A stretch of 64,000 bases of DNA, from NCBI GenBank assembly GCA_002683825.1, contig NYUD01000071.1:85924-149923 (forward strand). The letters run 5' to 3'. Each line of letters opens with the position of its first letter. Positions within the stretch are counted from its first letter, which is position 1. The notes below the pieces were generated by a model that saw nothing but the letters and a program-made list of their open reading frames with translations, had not been told where the DNA came from and made no database searches. Below are positions 53,529 to 62,788 of this stretch, piece by piece. Source of the stretch: Planctomycetota bacterium (GTDB lineage Bacteria > Planctomycetota > UBA1135 > GCA-002686595). Both the position numbers and the translations under genes were made by a program.

Positions 53529-55400
53529 CTACAGGCGATCCAGAACCCGCACCAGCCAGCGCAGCGAGCGCTCCGACCCCCCCTGGCGTGAGCGCGCCTT
53601 CCAGAGCCTGTCGTGCCGATCCACCAGGGGGCTCAGGCGGGATCCAAGGGGTCGGGTGACGACACCGCCGAGATCCTCCAGACGACCCGGTCGGCGCAGC
53701 CTTGCCAGGCCCAGGTGACACGTGAACCTCAGGAGTTCGGTGCACCACGCGAATTCGTCTGCGAGGAGCTCGGCCTCCGGCCCCTCCTTCCGAGTTTCGC
53801 TCAGCAAGGCTTCGGCTGTCTCCAGAGCTTCGAGCCCGGCTTCGAGCCCCGCGCCGGTGAGCTGGGTCAGCTCTTCGGTGGGAAACTCCCGGTGGGCTTG
53901 AGTCAAGAGGAGCGAGAGGGGAGAGGCATTGGGCACGTAGAGCCCGATGCTCTCGGCCACGCCGGCCAGTGCGATCCAGGCGCTTCCCATCGAAGAATTG
54001 CTCTCGGCGAATACATGCAGGTCCAGCCGTTCGGCCAGCTCGTCGGGTGTGTAGGACGGAGCTTGCGGGTTCCATGCGGCCGCACCGGCCGCCAACCAGC
54101 CCGGATAGCTCACAGGCAAGGGCTGCAGGTGGCCTCGATCCCCCCAATCCGTGACGAGGATACCGAGGGCGGCGTTGTTTCGGGCGTGGCGCACCGCACT
54201 GGCCACGTTCTCGAGCATGTTCCGAAGGCGCCCGCCGATGCTTTGCCAGCTGCTCGTGCCGGGACAGACGATGAAGTCGAGCCCGGAGGAAGCGACAAGT
54301 GCACACTCCCGTTCGAAGGGGTGTTCGGCCTCGTAACCCCAGAGGTTGGGTACGACACCTTCGGGGAGCTCGGCTACCCGTTCGGGGTGATGCAGCACGA
54401 TATCGGCCCAGAAGTGCATGCGTTTGCCGCGTGCCCGTACCCGTTGTTCGACCTGGTTCAGGAATTCGAGGTAGACCCGGTCCAGGCCGTGCTCTTCGAC
54501 GGCGGCGCGCGAGCGGCCCCGGCCCAGGTCGAAGGTCTCATCCAGGCCGACGTTGAACTCGTTCGAGCAAAAGCAAGGCAGGAGCTGGTCGTAGAGCTCT
54601 TCCAGCAAGGCCAACCCGCGCGGGTCGCGCGGGTTGAGGCTGAAGGGTTCACGCTCGAAACTGAAGGGATGCTCGACTCCCTCGGGACATTCGGCCAGGT
54701 CCCGGTAACGCTCGTGCACCAGCCAGCGGTGCAGGTGTCCGAAGCTCTGCTGGTTCGGTACCAGCTCGATGAAGCGCTCGGCGCAGAAGCGATTCAGCTC
54801 GCACATCTCTTCCGGGGTGATGGGATCCCAACCGCGCCAAACCTCCTCGTGCCCCGCGTAGGCGAAGGTGTGCTCCGTATAGAGTTGAAGTTGGTTGTAC
54901 TTCCAGCCCGAGAGCAGCTCGACGATCCGGAAGAGGGTCTCCATCGTGGGGATGCGGTTGCGGCTGATGTCCAGCATGGCGCCGCGCACGGCGAACCCGG
55001 GGTGATCCTCGATCCGCGCACACGGTATGCGGCACGGACCCTCGTCGGTCGCGTTGAGCGAGACCAGCTGGGCCAGGGTTGTCAGCCCGTAGAAGAATCC
55101 CGCGGCCTCGCCCGCGAACAGAACGATGTGCGTCGCGCCGATCTCGAGCGTGTAGCCCTCGCGACCGCCCTCGCCCCCTGGGATCTCACGCTCCGCAAGA
55201 CGGATCGTCGGCGTCCCTCCGCTCGGAAGCGCGAACGCGTGCCTCGCGCGTGCGAGCGCCTCCCGCAAGCGCTCCTTTCCACGGGCCGGGGCCAGACGAA
55301 TTCCGGCCAGGCTGACCTCCGCCGGGAGTTCGAAAATCCCCTCCCGCGAAGAGATGCGCCGCGGTTTGGGCACGAGCAGGTCGAATCCTGGAGAATGCAT
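53529..55400 (-). CDS. Glycoside hydrolase family 20-like beta-N-acetylhexosaminidase
   Basis: A 623-residue glycosidase. Residues ~1-125 are the GH20b-type alpha/beta domain (EGYTLEIGATHIVLFAGEAAGFFYGLTTLAQL). From ~140 the TIM barrel follows (RGAMLDISRNRIPTMETLFRIVELLSGWKYNQLQLYTEHTFAY), with the catalytic Asp-Glu pair at 287-288 (NVGLDETFDLG), as in GH20 substrate-assisted catalysis. The C-terminal third is helical. No signal peptide is seen at the ATG 55400, so it is cytosolic or exported by other means. The huge upstream open frame is antisense to the HD gene. Confidence 0.88.
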   Translation of the reverse strand: MHSPGFDLLVPKPRRISSREGIFELPAEVSLAGIRLAPARGKERLREALARARHAFALPSGGTPTIRLAEREIPGGEGGREGYTLEIGATHIVLFAGEAAGFFYGLTTLAQLVSLNATDEGPCRIPCARIEDHPGFAVRGAMLDISRNRIPTMETLFRIVELLSGWKYNQLQLYTEHTFAYAGHEEVWRGWDPITPEEMCELNRFCAERFIELVPNQQSFGHLHRWLVHERYRDLAECPEGVEHPFSFEREPFSLNPRDPRGLALLEELYDQLLPCFCSNEFNVGLDETFDLGRGRSRAAVEEHGLDRVYLEFLNQVEQRVRARGKRMHFWADIVLHHPERVAELPEGVVPNLWGYEAEHPFERECALVASSGLDFIVCPGTSSWQSIGGRLRNMLENVASAVRHARNNAALGILVTDWGDRGHLQPLPVSYPGWLAAGAAAWNPQAPSYTPDELAERLDLHVFAESNSSMGSAWIALAGVAESIGLYVPNASPLSLLLTQAHREFPTEELTQLTGAGLEAGLEALETAEALLSETRKEGPEAELLADEFAWCTELLRFTCHLGLARLRRPGRLEDLGGVVTRPLGSRLSPLVDRHDRLWKARSRQGGSERSLRWLVRVLDRL

Positions 55401-55481
55401 GGGGCAATGATGCCCTTTCCGGGGCGATCCGGGCCTCGCCTCTTTTGCCGGGGCGGCTAAACTCCCGCCCCCCGAGATTCC

Positions 55482-56885
55482 ATGCCTCTCTCCAAACGAT
55501 TCAGCGTCCTGCGGGACCCGGTCCACGGCGACATCTACCTCACCCACGAGGAGCTCGCCGTGCTCGACACGCGCGCCATGCAGAGGCTGCGCGGGATCAA
55601 GCAGCTGGGGATGACCCACCTCGTGTACCCGGGCGCCGTGCACACCCGTTTCGATCACTCGATCGGATCCGTGCACATGGCGGCACGCATGATCGAGGCG
55701 ATCCGGCAGAACGCCGAAATGACCCCGCGTGAGTGCCTCGGTGTCGGGGAGGAAGAGGCGCGCATTATTCGCCTGGCGGCCCTGGTCCACGATGTCACGC
55801 ACATCCCCTTCGGGCACAACGTCGAGGACCAGACCGGACTGTTTCGACGGCACGATACCGCCTATCGTTTCCAGCGCGCCCTGGATGAGAAGGGCGAGCT
55901 GGGGCGCGTGCTGGAGCGCTTCGGTGTGCGCCGCGACGTCGTGAACACCCTGCTGGCGAGCGAAGGTGAGGAGGAGGCCGGACGTGAGGTTCCTCCGTAC
56001 TGGAGCCAGATTCTCGCCGACACGATCTCCTGCGACATCCTCGACTACCTCCAGCGCGACGCCTATTTCACGGGGCTGAATATCAGCGTCGATCCGCGCG
56101 TCGTGAACTACTTCCGCATCGAGCGCAAGAGCGGCAACCTCTACATCGATCTCACCAAGAGGGAGCTTCTGCGCGAGGACATCCTCAGCGAGGTCGTGCG
56201 ACTGCTCGAGGCTCGCTATTACTTTTCCGAACGCGTCTACTATCACCACGCCAAGGTGGCGGCGGGCGCCTTGATGGCGCGGGCCGTCGAGTTGGCTTCC
56301 TATGCCGACCTGGTGAGGGAGGAGGACTTCTACGATCAGACGGACGCCTCCGTCGTCGACCTGCTCGAGCGCCGCGCCGAGCGTGCCGATACGGTCACGA
56401 AGAATCGCATCCGCCATCTCACAGGGTGTTTGCGCGCCCGGCGACTTCCGAAACGCGTGTGCGTGTTTCCGCGCTACGCCAACGTAGAGGTGCAGGAGGA
56501 ACTGGTCGAGCGCACGTTCTCCCCCGGAGCTCACAAGGAGCGCGTGGCGATCGAGGAACGCGTGCGAGATCTGGTGCGCTTCAGCACGGGGCGCGAGGTC
56601 GAGTTTCTCGTCTACTGTCCCTCGGCGCACATGCAGCTGAAGGAGGCCCAGACCCATGTCCAGTGGCCCGGCGAGAAGGACATCAGGCCCCTGTCGGACT
56701 ATTCGGCGTCGGTTCCCCGTCTGGCGGACCTCGAGCGTTCCTACCGGGACCTGTGGAAGTTCTATTGCTTCGCTGATGCCACGGACACAGACCTCCTGAG
56801 GAAGGTCCAGGAGATCGCCGTGGCGGAGTTCCCGGGAGCGAAGAACGTTTACCGCATCGAAGAGGCACCGCGCCTTGGCACCTGA
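55482..56885 (+). CDS. HD-domain phosphohydrolase
   Basis: A 467-residue metal-dependent phosphohydrolase of the SAMHD1/YpgQ-type HD group. The N-terminal core is DPVHGDIYLTHEELAVLDT then RLRGIKQLGMTHLVYPGAVHTRFDHS; metal ligands are His59, the HD doublet His103-Asp104 (ALVHDVTHIPFGH) and a later Asp in ADTISCDILDYL. The C-terminal ~200 residues are helical with a Trp/Tyr-rich end. Members act as dNTPases or nucleotide phosphohydrolases; which one is not decided. It overlaps the next gene by 11 bp. Confidence 0.9.
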   Translation: MPLSKRFSVLRDPVHGDIYLTHEELAVLDTRAMQRLRGIKQLGMTHLVYPGAVHTRFDHSIGSVHMAARMIEAIRQNAEMTPRECLGVGEEEARIIRLAALVHDVTHIPFGHNVEDQTGLFRRHDTAYRFQRALDEKGELGRVLERFGVRRDVVNTLLASEGEEEAGREVPPYWSQILADTISCDILDYLQRDAYFTGLNISVDPRVVNYFRIERKSGNLYIDLTKRELLREDILSEVVRLLEARYYFSERVYYHHAKVAAGALMARAVELASYADLVREEDFYDQTDASVVDLLERRAERADTVTKNRIRHLTGCLRARRLPKRVCVFPRYANVEVQEELVERTFSPGAHKERVAIEERVRDLVRFSTGREVEFLVYCPSAHMQLKEAQTHVQWPGEKDIRPLSDYSASVPRLADLERSYRDLWKFYCFADATDTDLLRKVQEIAVAEFPGAKNVYRIEEAPRLGT

Positions 56886-57993
56886 GCGCCGGCGGGCGTG
56901 CACGGGAATCGCCCTCCTTCTCGCTCTTTCCGCCTTCGCCCCGTCTCGCCTTCTCCACCCCGATTCCCTCAGCCGCACCCGGATCGAGATCGACGGTGGG
57001 AAAGCCACGGTTCATGTGAGCTTTCAGGCCCTGAGTCTGATCGAGGCCATCGGCGCCCTCGATGTCGACGACAACCTGGAACTCTCCCCGGAAGAGGTGG
57101 AATCCGGTCGCGAGTCGATCGGGTCCTACTTCGTCGAGCGCCTGCGTTTTCTCCTTCCTTCACCTTCCGGTGATATCAGTCTCCTGGAAGGGCGTATGGA
57201 GGAGTTGTCGTTCCTGCCCGAGGCGCTCGTCGGTCCAGGTTTTCTCCAGTGGATGAAGGCCGAGCTCGTTTATCACAACCCGGCCGGCGCACTGGAGCGT
57301 TTCGACCTCGAGTTACTCTTCTTCCGCGAACTGAATCCGTTGCATGCGGACATCACGAGCGTGACCTTCGCCGGCGAAGCCCCGCTCGAGTTCTACTTCT
57401 CGCGCACGGATCTACGCCACCGCGTCGAGGCGCCGCGCCTGCGTCGCCCGGTCGTCCTGCGCGAGTTCATGCACGCGGGTTTCCTACGCGTCGTCCATGT
57501 GGAGACCCTGGGCATCCTCCTGGCCTTCTCGGCCGCCGCCCTCGTGTTCGGCAGCTGGAGGCGCGTATTCCTGGTCTTTCTTCTCGCTCAGTTCGCCACC
57601 TACTGCGCCGGCGCCTTCGGTTGGATCGACTATCCCCCGCGTCTCGTAACCCTTGCCGCCGCCCTTTCCATCGCCTACGTCTCGGCCGAAAACATGCTCA
57701 CGGAGGACCGCGGAGGACTCCTGTGGGAAGCCGGCGGCTTCGGCCTCTTGCTCGGAGCCAGCGTCGCCGGCTCCTTCGGCGATAGGCTCCAAACGCAACC
57801 CCTGGCCACGACGGCGTGTCTCGGCTACGGGCTCGGCTTCTTTCTGGGATCGGTCGTCGCGATCGCGCTCCTGGCTCGCCTCGTCAACGGGTGGGGACGG
57901 ATCACGGATCCACAGAGGGCGGCCCGCATCCTGTCGGCCACGACGATCGTTCTGGGGCTCGTCCTGTTTCTGCGCCGGGCCGGCTGGCTGTAG
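56875..57993 (+). CDS. HupE/UreJ-like integral membrane protein
   Basis: A 372-residue protein starting TTG 56875, within the 3' end of the HD gene, with AAGAGG about 9 nt before it. A signal-like helix (GIALLLALSAFAPSRLL) leads to a ~190-residue extracytoplasmic beta-rich domain with an EF-hand-like DVDDNLELSPEEVES. Then come six to seven membrane helices (HVETLGILLAFSAAALVFG, VFLVFLLAQFATYCAGAFG, GLLLGASVAGSFGD, LGYGLGFFLGSVVAIALLARLV, ILSATTIVLGLVLFL). The layout resembles HupE/UreJ_2 membrane proteins linked to metal uptake. No hydrogenase or urease genes are nearby. Confidence 0.7.
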   Translation: MAPERRRACTGIALLLALSAFAPSRLLHPDSLSRTRIEIDGGKATVHVSFQALSLIEAIGALDVDDNLELSPEEVESGRESIGSYFVERLRFLLPSPSGDISLLEGRMEELSFLPEALVGPGFLQWMKAELVYHNPAGALERFDLELLFFRELNPLHADITSVTFAGEAPLEFYFSRTDLRHRVEAPRLRRPVVLREFMHAGFLRVVHVETLGILLAFSAAALVFGSWRRVFLVFLLAQFATYCAGAFGWIDYPPRLVTLAAALSIAYVSAENMLTEDRGGLLWEAGGFGLLLGASVAGSFGDRLQTQPLATTACLGYGLGFFLGSVVAIALLARLVNGWGRITDPQRAARILSATTIVLGLVLFLRRAGWL

Positions 57994-57999
57994 ACCGAA

Positions 58000-59166
58000 C
58001 TACCTGCGCGTCTTCAGGAACTCGCCCAGGCGACGCAGCGCCTCTTCGATCGTATCGAGTCCGAGCGCGTAGGAGAGGCGTACGTGGGAGTCGAGTCCGA
58101 AGGCCGAGCCGGGCACGAGGGCCAGGGATTGCTGTTCGAGCAGCGCGGCGCAAAAGCCCATCGAGCCGTGCTCGTCGAGATAGGGGGACACGTCGGGGAA
58201 GGCATAGAATGCACCTCCCGGTCTCGGGGTCGACAAACCCAGCTCCATCAATCCGCGCAGGATCACCTCGCGTCGTTCGGCGAAGGCGAGGCGCATCTCT
58301 TCGGTCTCGGGCGGCGTTTTTTCGAGCGCGGCGCGGAAGCCCTCCTGGGAAATCGCGTTTGGCGATCCGGTCATTTGACTCTGCATCGCGGAGACGGCCT
58401 CGATCGTCGCTTGCGGGCCGGCGAGGTAGCCGATGCGATAGCCCGTCATCGCGAACACCTTGCTGGCTCCATCGACGATCAACGTGCGCTCCCGTACCGA
58501 CGGCGAAATTTCGACCGGGCTCGGCGCCTTGTCTTCGTAGATCAATGCGCGATAGATCTCATCGGAGATGAGCACGAGGTCATGCTCTTCGGCGAACTCG
58601 CTCAAATCATGGATCTCGTCGCGATTCAGGACGACGCCCGAGGGGTTGTTCGGGGAGTTGATCATCAACGCCCGCGAGCGCGGTGTGATCGCGGCGCGCA
58701 GACCTTCGAGGTCGGGGTGCACCGAGCCACTTTCCCCCGGCTCGATCAGGATCGGCTCAGCGCCCGCCAAACGCACGATGTCGAAGTAGCTCGACCACGC
58801 GGGCAGAGGGATCAGGACTTCGTCGCCCTCTTCGACCGTGGCCATGAGGGCCTGCGTGAGGGCATGCTTCGAACTGTGGCAAATCGCGACCTCGTCGCTT
58901 CCATAGGGCACACCGCGCGTGTCGGTCAGGTGCTTGGCGACGGCGCGCTTCAGCTCGATGGTCCCCGAGGCCGCGGTGTAACGCACGTCTCCGCTTTCGA
59001 TCTTTCGAACCGCTGCCTTCCGGACCCGCAGAGGCGCCGGAAAGTCGGGCTCGCCGACGGCCATGTTGATGACGTCGCGACCCTCTGCCCGCATCACGGT
59101 TGCTTGGGCCGCCAGAGCCAAGGTGATCGAGGGTTGGATCGTTCGTGCGCGTTTCGTGAGCCTCAT
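58000..59166 (-). CDS. Class I/II aminotransferase (aspartate type)
   Basis: A 388-residue cytosolic PLP aminotransferase of subgroup I-gamma (AspC-like of thermophiles and Bacillus). Motifs: INMAVGEPDFPAP, RYTAASGTIELKRA, LIPLPAWSSYFD, MINSPNNPSGVV, LISDEIYRALIY, and Lys236 in DGASKVFAMTGYRIGY (Schiff-base lysine); the Arg in VRLSYALG near the C-terminus binds the alpha-carboxylate. It interconverts aspartate or another amino acid with its 2-oxo acid. Convergent with the HupE-like gene, 6 bp apart. Confidence 0.94.
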   Translation of the reverse strand: MRLTKRARTIQPSITLALAAQATVMRAEGRDVINMAVGEPDFPAPLRVRKAAVRKIESGDVRYTAASGTIELKRAVAKHLTDTRGVPYGSDEVAICHSSKHALTQALMATVEEGDEVLIPLPAWSSYFDIVRLAGAEPILIEPGESGSVHPDLEGLRAAITPRSRALMINSPNNPSGVVLNRDEIHDLSEFAEEHDLVLISDEIYRALIYEDKAPSPVEISPSVRERTLIVDGASKVFAMTGYRIGYLAGPQATIEAVSAMQSQMTGSPNAISQEGFRAALEKTPPETEEMRLAFAERREVILRGLMELGLSTPRPGGAFYAFPDVSPYLDEHGSMGFCAALLEQQSLALVPGSAFGLDSHVRLSYALGLDTIEEALRRLGEFLKTRR

Positions 59167-59288
59167 GGGGGAGAGTTTGCGGTCGGGATGCGTGAAAGGC
59201 TCGCTCGCTTGGAAGAAACCGTAGGACCGGGTCGTACCGTGAGTAGAATCCCGGACACGGCCCGGACACGCGGATCCGGGTTCCCTGC

Positions 59289-61349
59289 ATGAGCGCCAAA
59301 CGCCGCATCCTCAAGTACTTCTTGTACGCCGTTCTGTTTCTCGCCATGGGAGGGCTATGGGCCTTCGGGCAGTTCTTCTTCTACCCCTGGGAGGGAAGCT
59401 ATGACGGTGATGTGGCCAGCCTGATTCCCCGGGATGTGGACTTCTATTTCGCCAAGGGCGAACTCAGGAAGGACTTCGACCCGTTTCCCAGGCCGGTTTT
59501 TCTGGACGACTTCCAGAACAGTAAGGGGGGCCGGGTCTTGCTGGAGACCGACGCCTACCAGGGAGTCATGGAGGGGTTGAATCTCGGGCCCGCCCTGGCC
59601 GAGCTCGATCTGGCCCTGGACCGGATGCCGATCGAGGTCGATCCCCTGTCCATCGTCGGGGGCAAGGACCTGGCCGTGGCGGGGTACTTCAAGGGGACGT
59701 CACTGGAGACCGCCGACTGGGCCGTCTATGCCCGCGTCAACTGGATGGGCAAGCTCGCCTACGGGGTGGTGGAGAACAACCTGGGGATCCAGGCTCAGGG
59801 CCTGGCGATCCTGCCGCTACTCCACGAGGGCGATACGGTCGGGCTGACGCTCACGGGAGGGCAGCTGACCCGGCCGATCCATCTCACCCGTGTGTACGAC
59901 GTCGTGGTTGCAGCCACCCAGCCCGAGTTCATTCAGGACTGCCTCGAGCTGGTCACCAGAAAAGGCGCGGACTCGCTCCTGCAGTCGGCCAAGTACTTCG
60001 ATCGCATCGGACAGGTCGAGCGGGATGGCGACGAGTTCGAGCTTTACCTCGACTACCTAGCGCTTTCGGAGACCCTGCGCCTGCCCGGCAACTGGCCGGA
60101 TCCGCACTCGAAGGATCTGGGCGTTGCGCTGGCGGGCAAGTTCTTTCAACTGGCCGTGATTCGCGAACTCGCAGGAACGCTTTCCTTCGGGGAAAACCTG
60201 CGTCTGGATCTCACGGGCGATCTTGCCTCGAACGTGTTGACCACCACGCAAAAGTCGCTCTATCGCGAACGTGACTTTGAGCGCACGGACATGATCGAGG
60301 TTGCACAATGGGTGCCCGCTGATGCCGGTGCCCTGGTCTACGGCCACGTCGACATCGGGGATTTCTTGCGGGAAGCCGTCGCTTCGGTGGATCCCGATAC
60401 CCTGGCCTTGATCGAGGATCAGGCCCGCGGCGTCTGGGGCTACCCGGACATCTACCCCCTGATCGAGGACATTTCGAACGCGTTGCGCGATCGTTTCGCG
60501 TTCTGCATGCGCAACTTCGACTATCCCGAGGATCCTACCGGGCCGCCGCACGACGACGTACCCGTTCCCGCCTGGGCCCTGATTCTGTGGATCGAAGACA
60601 AGGTCGAGGTCAACAAGATTCGCGATCGGATTCAGAGCCACCAGGCCGAATTCGGGCTGCGGGGCCATGAACCCGGATCACCCGGCGTGTTCACGATCAC
60701 GCGCGGAGGTCTTCAGCACGAGTACTGGAACCCGTTGGTCTCCGGCACCGGGCACATCGCCACGCTCGAGGATGCCGGTCGTTCGCTCTACCTCATCGTC
60801 AGCAACGACAGCCGCATGCTGGGCGACATGTTCTCGACCTACCACACCGGCGGAGAAGGTTACCCGCGCCTCTCGAAGTATCCCCCTTATTACACCTGGG
60901 TCGCGGCCGGCCTGCCGAACGCCAACTTCCTCGTCTGGTGGAACCCGCGTGCGATGGGGGACACCCTGCGGCGCATGGCCCGGGCCGAGGCCGAGATCGA
61001 TCTGCTCGACGCGATCGACTGGAGCGTGGAGCGTCCGCGCATCGAGCGTGAGGTGCTACAACGCCACTTCCCGGGTGAGAACCTGAATCGCATCTCCCAG
61101 GGCAACAAGGAGCGCTACGAGGACATGGTGGCGGACGAGCTCGACCGCTTTCAGGCGGAATTCGAACGCACTCAGGCGGCTGCCGTGGGGGACTCGTCGA
61201 GTGCGCGGATCGACCTCCTGGAGCTGACCAGCATGACGCTTCTGCAGCTGGCTGCGGACCAGAAAAAAATCCGACTGCACGGTCGCATCGGCCTCGATTT
61301 CGGGCCGGCAATGGTGCCCGGAACTGGACTCGAACCAGCACGGGAGTAA
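59289..61349 (+). CDS. Large membrane-anchored extracytoplasmic protein, unknown function
   Basis: A 686-residue protein: one N-terminal membrane helix (ILKYFLYAVLFLAMGGLWAFG), then ~650 soluble residues that look globular (PRDVDFYFAKGELRKDF, LAGTLSFGENLRLDLTGDL, VPAWALILWIEDKVEVNKIRDRIQSH, YYTWVAAGLPNANFLVWWNPRAMG), ending in a helical region. No family was recognised. The last 13 codons (MVPGTGLEPARE) lie antisense to the 3' half of tRNA-Leu (61312-61402), so the extreme C-terminus is really tRNA sequence. Either the gene ends there by chance or it lost its original end. Confidence 0.7.
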   Translation: MSAKRRILKYFLYAVLFLAMGGLWAFGQFFFYPWEGSYDGDVASLIPRDVDFYFAKGELRKDFDPFPRPVFLDDFQNSKGGRVLLETDAYQGVMEGLNLGPALAELDLALDRMPIEVDPLSIVGGKDLAVAGYFKGTSLETADWAVYARVNWMGKLAYGVVENNLGIQAQGLAILPLLHEGDTVGLTLTGGQLTRPIHLTRVYDVVVAATQPEFIQDCLELVTRKGADSLLQSAKYFDRIGQVERDGDEFELYLDYLALSETLRLPGNWPDPHSKDLGVALAGKFFQLAVIRELAGTLSFGENLRLDLTGDLASNVLTTTQKSLYRERDFERTDMIEVAQWVPADAGALVYGHVDIGDFLREAVASVDPDTLALIEDQARGVWGYPDIYPLIEDISNALRDRFAFCMRNFDYPEDPTGPPHDDVPVPAWALILWIEDKVEVNKIRDRIQSHQAEFGLRGHEPGSPGVFTITRGGLQHEYWNPLVSGTGHIATLEDAGRSLYLIVSNDSRMLGDMFSTYHTGGEGYPRLSKYPPYYTWVAAGLPNANFLVWWNPRAMGDTLRRMARAEAEIDLLDAIDWSVERPRIEREVLQRHFPGENLNRISQGNKERYEDMVADELDRFQAEFERTQAAAVGDSSSARIDLLELTSMTLLQLAADQKKIRLHGRIGLDFGPAMVPGTGLEPARE

Positions 61350-61402
61350 AGGTTCCCACCAGCACCTCAAGCTGGCGCGTCTACCAATTCCGCCACCCGG
61401 GC
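61312..61402 (-). tRNA. tRNA-Leu (anticodon GAG), CCA encoded
   Basis: The minus strand folds as a class II tRNA: acceptor 5' GCCCGGG with 3' TCCGGGC, D-arm GTGGCGGAATTGGTAGAC, anticodon stem CCAGC/GCTGG around TTGAGGT (anticodon GAG, reads CUC/CUU Leu), long variable arm with GGGAACC...CCCG, T-arm GCTGGTTCGAGTCCAGT, discriminator A and encoded CCA. Total 91 nt with CCA. A sigma70-type promoter lies upstream at 61427-61455. Its 3' half overlaps the C-terminal codons of the protein gene on the other strand. Confidence 0.95.
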
Positions 61403-61426
61403 AAACCACCCCTCACGGGGGCGGGA

Positions 61427-61455
61427 AGTCTAGTGCTGGAGCTTCCTTCAGGCAA
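61427..61455 (-). promoter_or_regulatory. Sigma70-type promoter of tRNA-Leu
   Basis: On the minus strand TTGCCT (61455-61450) and TAGACT (61432-61427) are exactly 17 bp apart, with the tRNA 5' end about 25 bp beyond. A 12-bp perfect palindrome GCTCGGCCGAGC (61456-61467) abuts the -35 on its upstream side and could be a regulator site. Confidence 0.5.
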
Positions 61456-61583
61456 GCTCGGCCGAGCACTACCTTCTAGGAAAGGTCGTCGCGCCGCGCT
61501 ACTTTCCCTTCTCGTCCTGGCCCCGTGCCTCATAGTTCCTGTGAATCTCCGAATTCCTCCCTACTCGAGCAAGGAATAGCCCG

Positions 61584-62783
61584 ATGAGCGCCCTCCGCGG
61601 AAACGCACTGATCGGTCAGTCCGGTGGCCCCACCTGCGTGATCAACCAGAGCCTCGTCGGCCTCGTCGAAGCCGCCCAGGGGGAAGAGGCCATCGACCGC
61701 GTCTTCGGCGCCCTGCATGGGATCCAGGGCGTTCTCGACGACAACCTGATCGATCTCGGTCGGGAGTCGTCCGAGACCCTCGAACGCGTCGCGAACACAC
61801 CCTGCGCGGCCCTGCGGTCGGTGCGGAAGAAGCCCACGCGCACCGACTGCGAAAAGGTGCTGGCCCGGCTGCGGGAACACGACGTGCGCTACTTCTTTTA
61901 CATCGGTGGGAACGATTCCGCCGAGACGGCCCACCTCCTGAACGAGATCGCGGTGGCGGAGAGCTTTGACGTCCGGCTCTTTCACGTTCCGAAGACCATC
62001 GACAACGACCTGCGGGTCACCGATCACTGTCCCGGCTATGGTTCTGCGGCCAAGTTCGTGGCCCAGGCCTTCATGGGGGACAACCAGGACAACCGCAGTC
62101 TCCCGGGGATCAAGATCGACATCGTCATGGGACGCCATGCCGGTTGGCTGACTGCAGCGAGCCGTCTCGCGCGGGTTCGCGAGGACGACGGACCGCACCT
62201 GATCTACGTGCCCGAACGCACCTTTTGCATGGAGAGCTTTCTGGGCGATGTCGAACGTGTCTTCACGAAGCACGGACGCTGCTTGATCGCGGCCTCCGAG
62301 GGCGTGCACGACGCCGACGGAGCGCCCTTGATCACCAGCAAGGAGCTCGATTCCCACGGCAACGTGCAGCTTTCGGGATCGGGCGCCCTGGGCGATTTTC
62401 TGGCCGGACAGATCAAGGAAAAGCTGGGGGGGAAGTTGCGCGTGCGGGCCGACACGTTCGGCTATCTGCAGCGCTCCTTTGCCGGCGTCACCTCGGAGGT
62501 CGATGCGCGCGAGGCGCGCGAGGTCGGGCGCACCGCGGTTCGCATCGCCACGGCGGACGAGGTGCCCCATGGTTCGATCGTGATCGAGCGCCACGGCAAC
62601 GGTGCGGAGTATTCCGCCAGCTTTGGGGCCACGGAACTCTCGAACGTGGCGAAGGTGACGCGCGATCTGGACCCGGGCTTCATTCTCGGAGACAACGACA
62701 TCGACGAGAGTTTCCTTTCCTACGCCGCCCCGTTGACCGACAGCCTCCCCGAAATCGGGCGGCTGTCCGATTTTCCCATCTAG
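61584..62783 (+). CDS. pfp: 6-phosphofructokinase, pyrophosphate-dependent type
   Basis: A 399-residue phosphofructokinase. GQSGGPTCVINQSL is the N-terminal phosphate loop; FFYIGGNDSAETAHLL replaces the ATP-specific GGDGS, and PKTIDNDL has Lys where ATP-type enzymes have Gly (PGTIDND). Both changes are hallmarks of PPi-PFK, which phosphorylates fructose 6-phosphate reversibly with pyrophosphate. YGSAAKFVAQ and IVMGRHAGWL are family motifs; the C-terminus is a little shorter than in plant enzymes. It is 5 bp from the HEAT gene downstream. Confidence 0.9.
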   Translation: MSALRGNALIGQSGGPTCVINQSLVGLVEAAQGEEAIDRVFGALHGIQGVLDDNLIDLGRESSETLERVANTPCAALRSVRKKPTRTDCEKVLARLREHDVRYFFYIGGNDSAETAHLLNEIAVAESFDVRLFHVPKTIDNDLRVTDHCPGYGSAAKFVAQAFMGDNQDNRSLPGIKIDIVMGRHAGWLTAASRLARVREDDGPHLIYVPERTFCMESFLGDVERVFTKHGRCLIAASEGVHDADGAPLITSKELDSHGNVQLSGSGALGDFLAGQIKEKLGGKLRVRADTFGYLQRSFAGVTSEVDAREAREVGRTAVRIATADEVPHGSIVIERHGNGAEYSASFGATELSNVAKVTRDLDPGFILGDNDIDESFLSYAAPLTDSLPEIGRLSDFPI

Positions 62784-62788
62784 AGCCC

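Noticed and set aside
53529..57008. A single 1159-codon minus-strand frame covering the GH20-like gene and everything antisense to the HD gene.
   Set aside because: Only the part from ATG 55400 resembles protein families; the rest is antisense to a clear HD-domain gene and has no family match.
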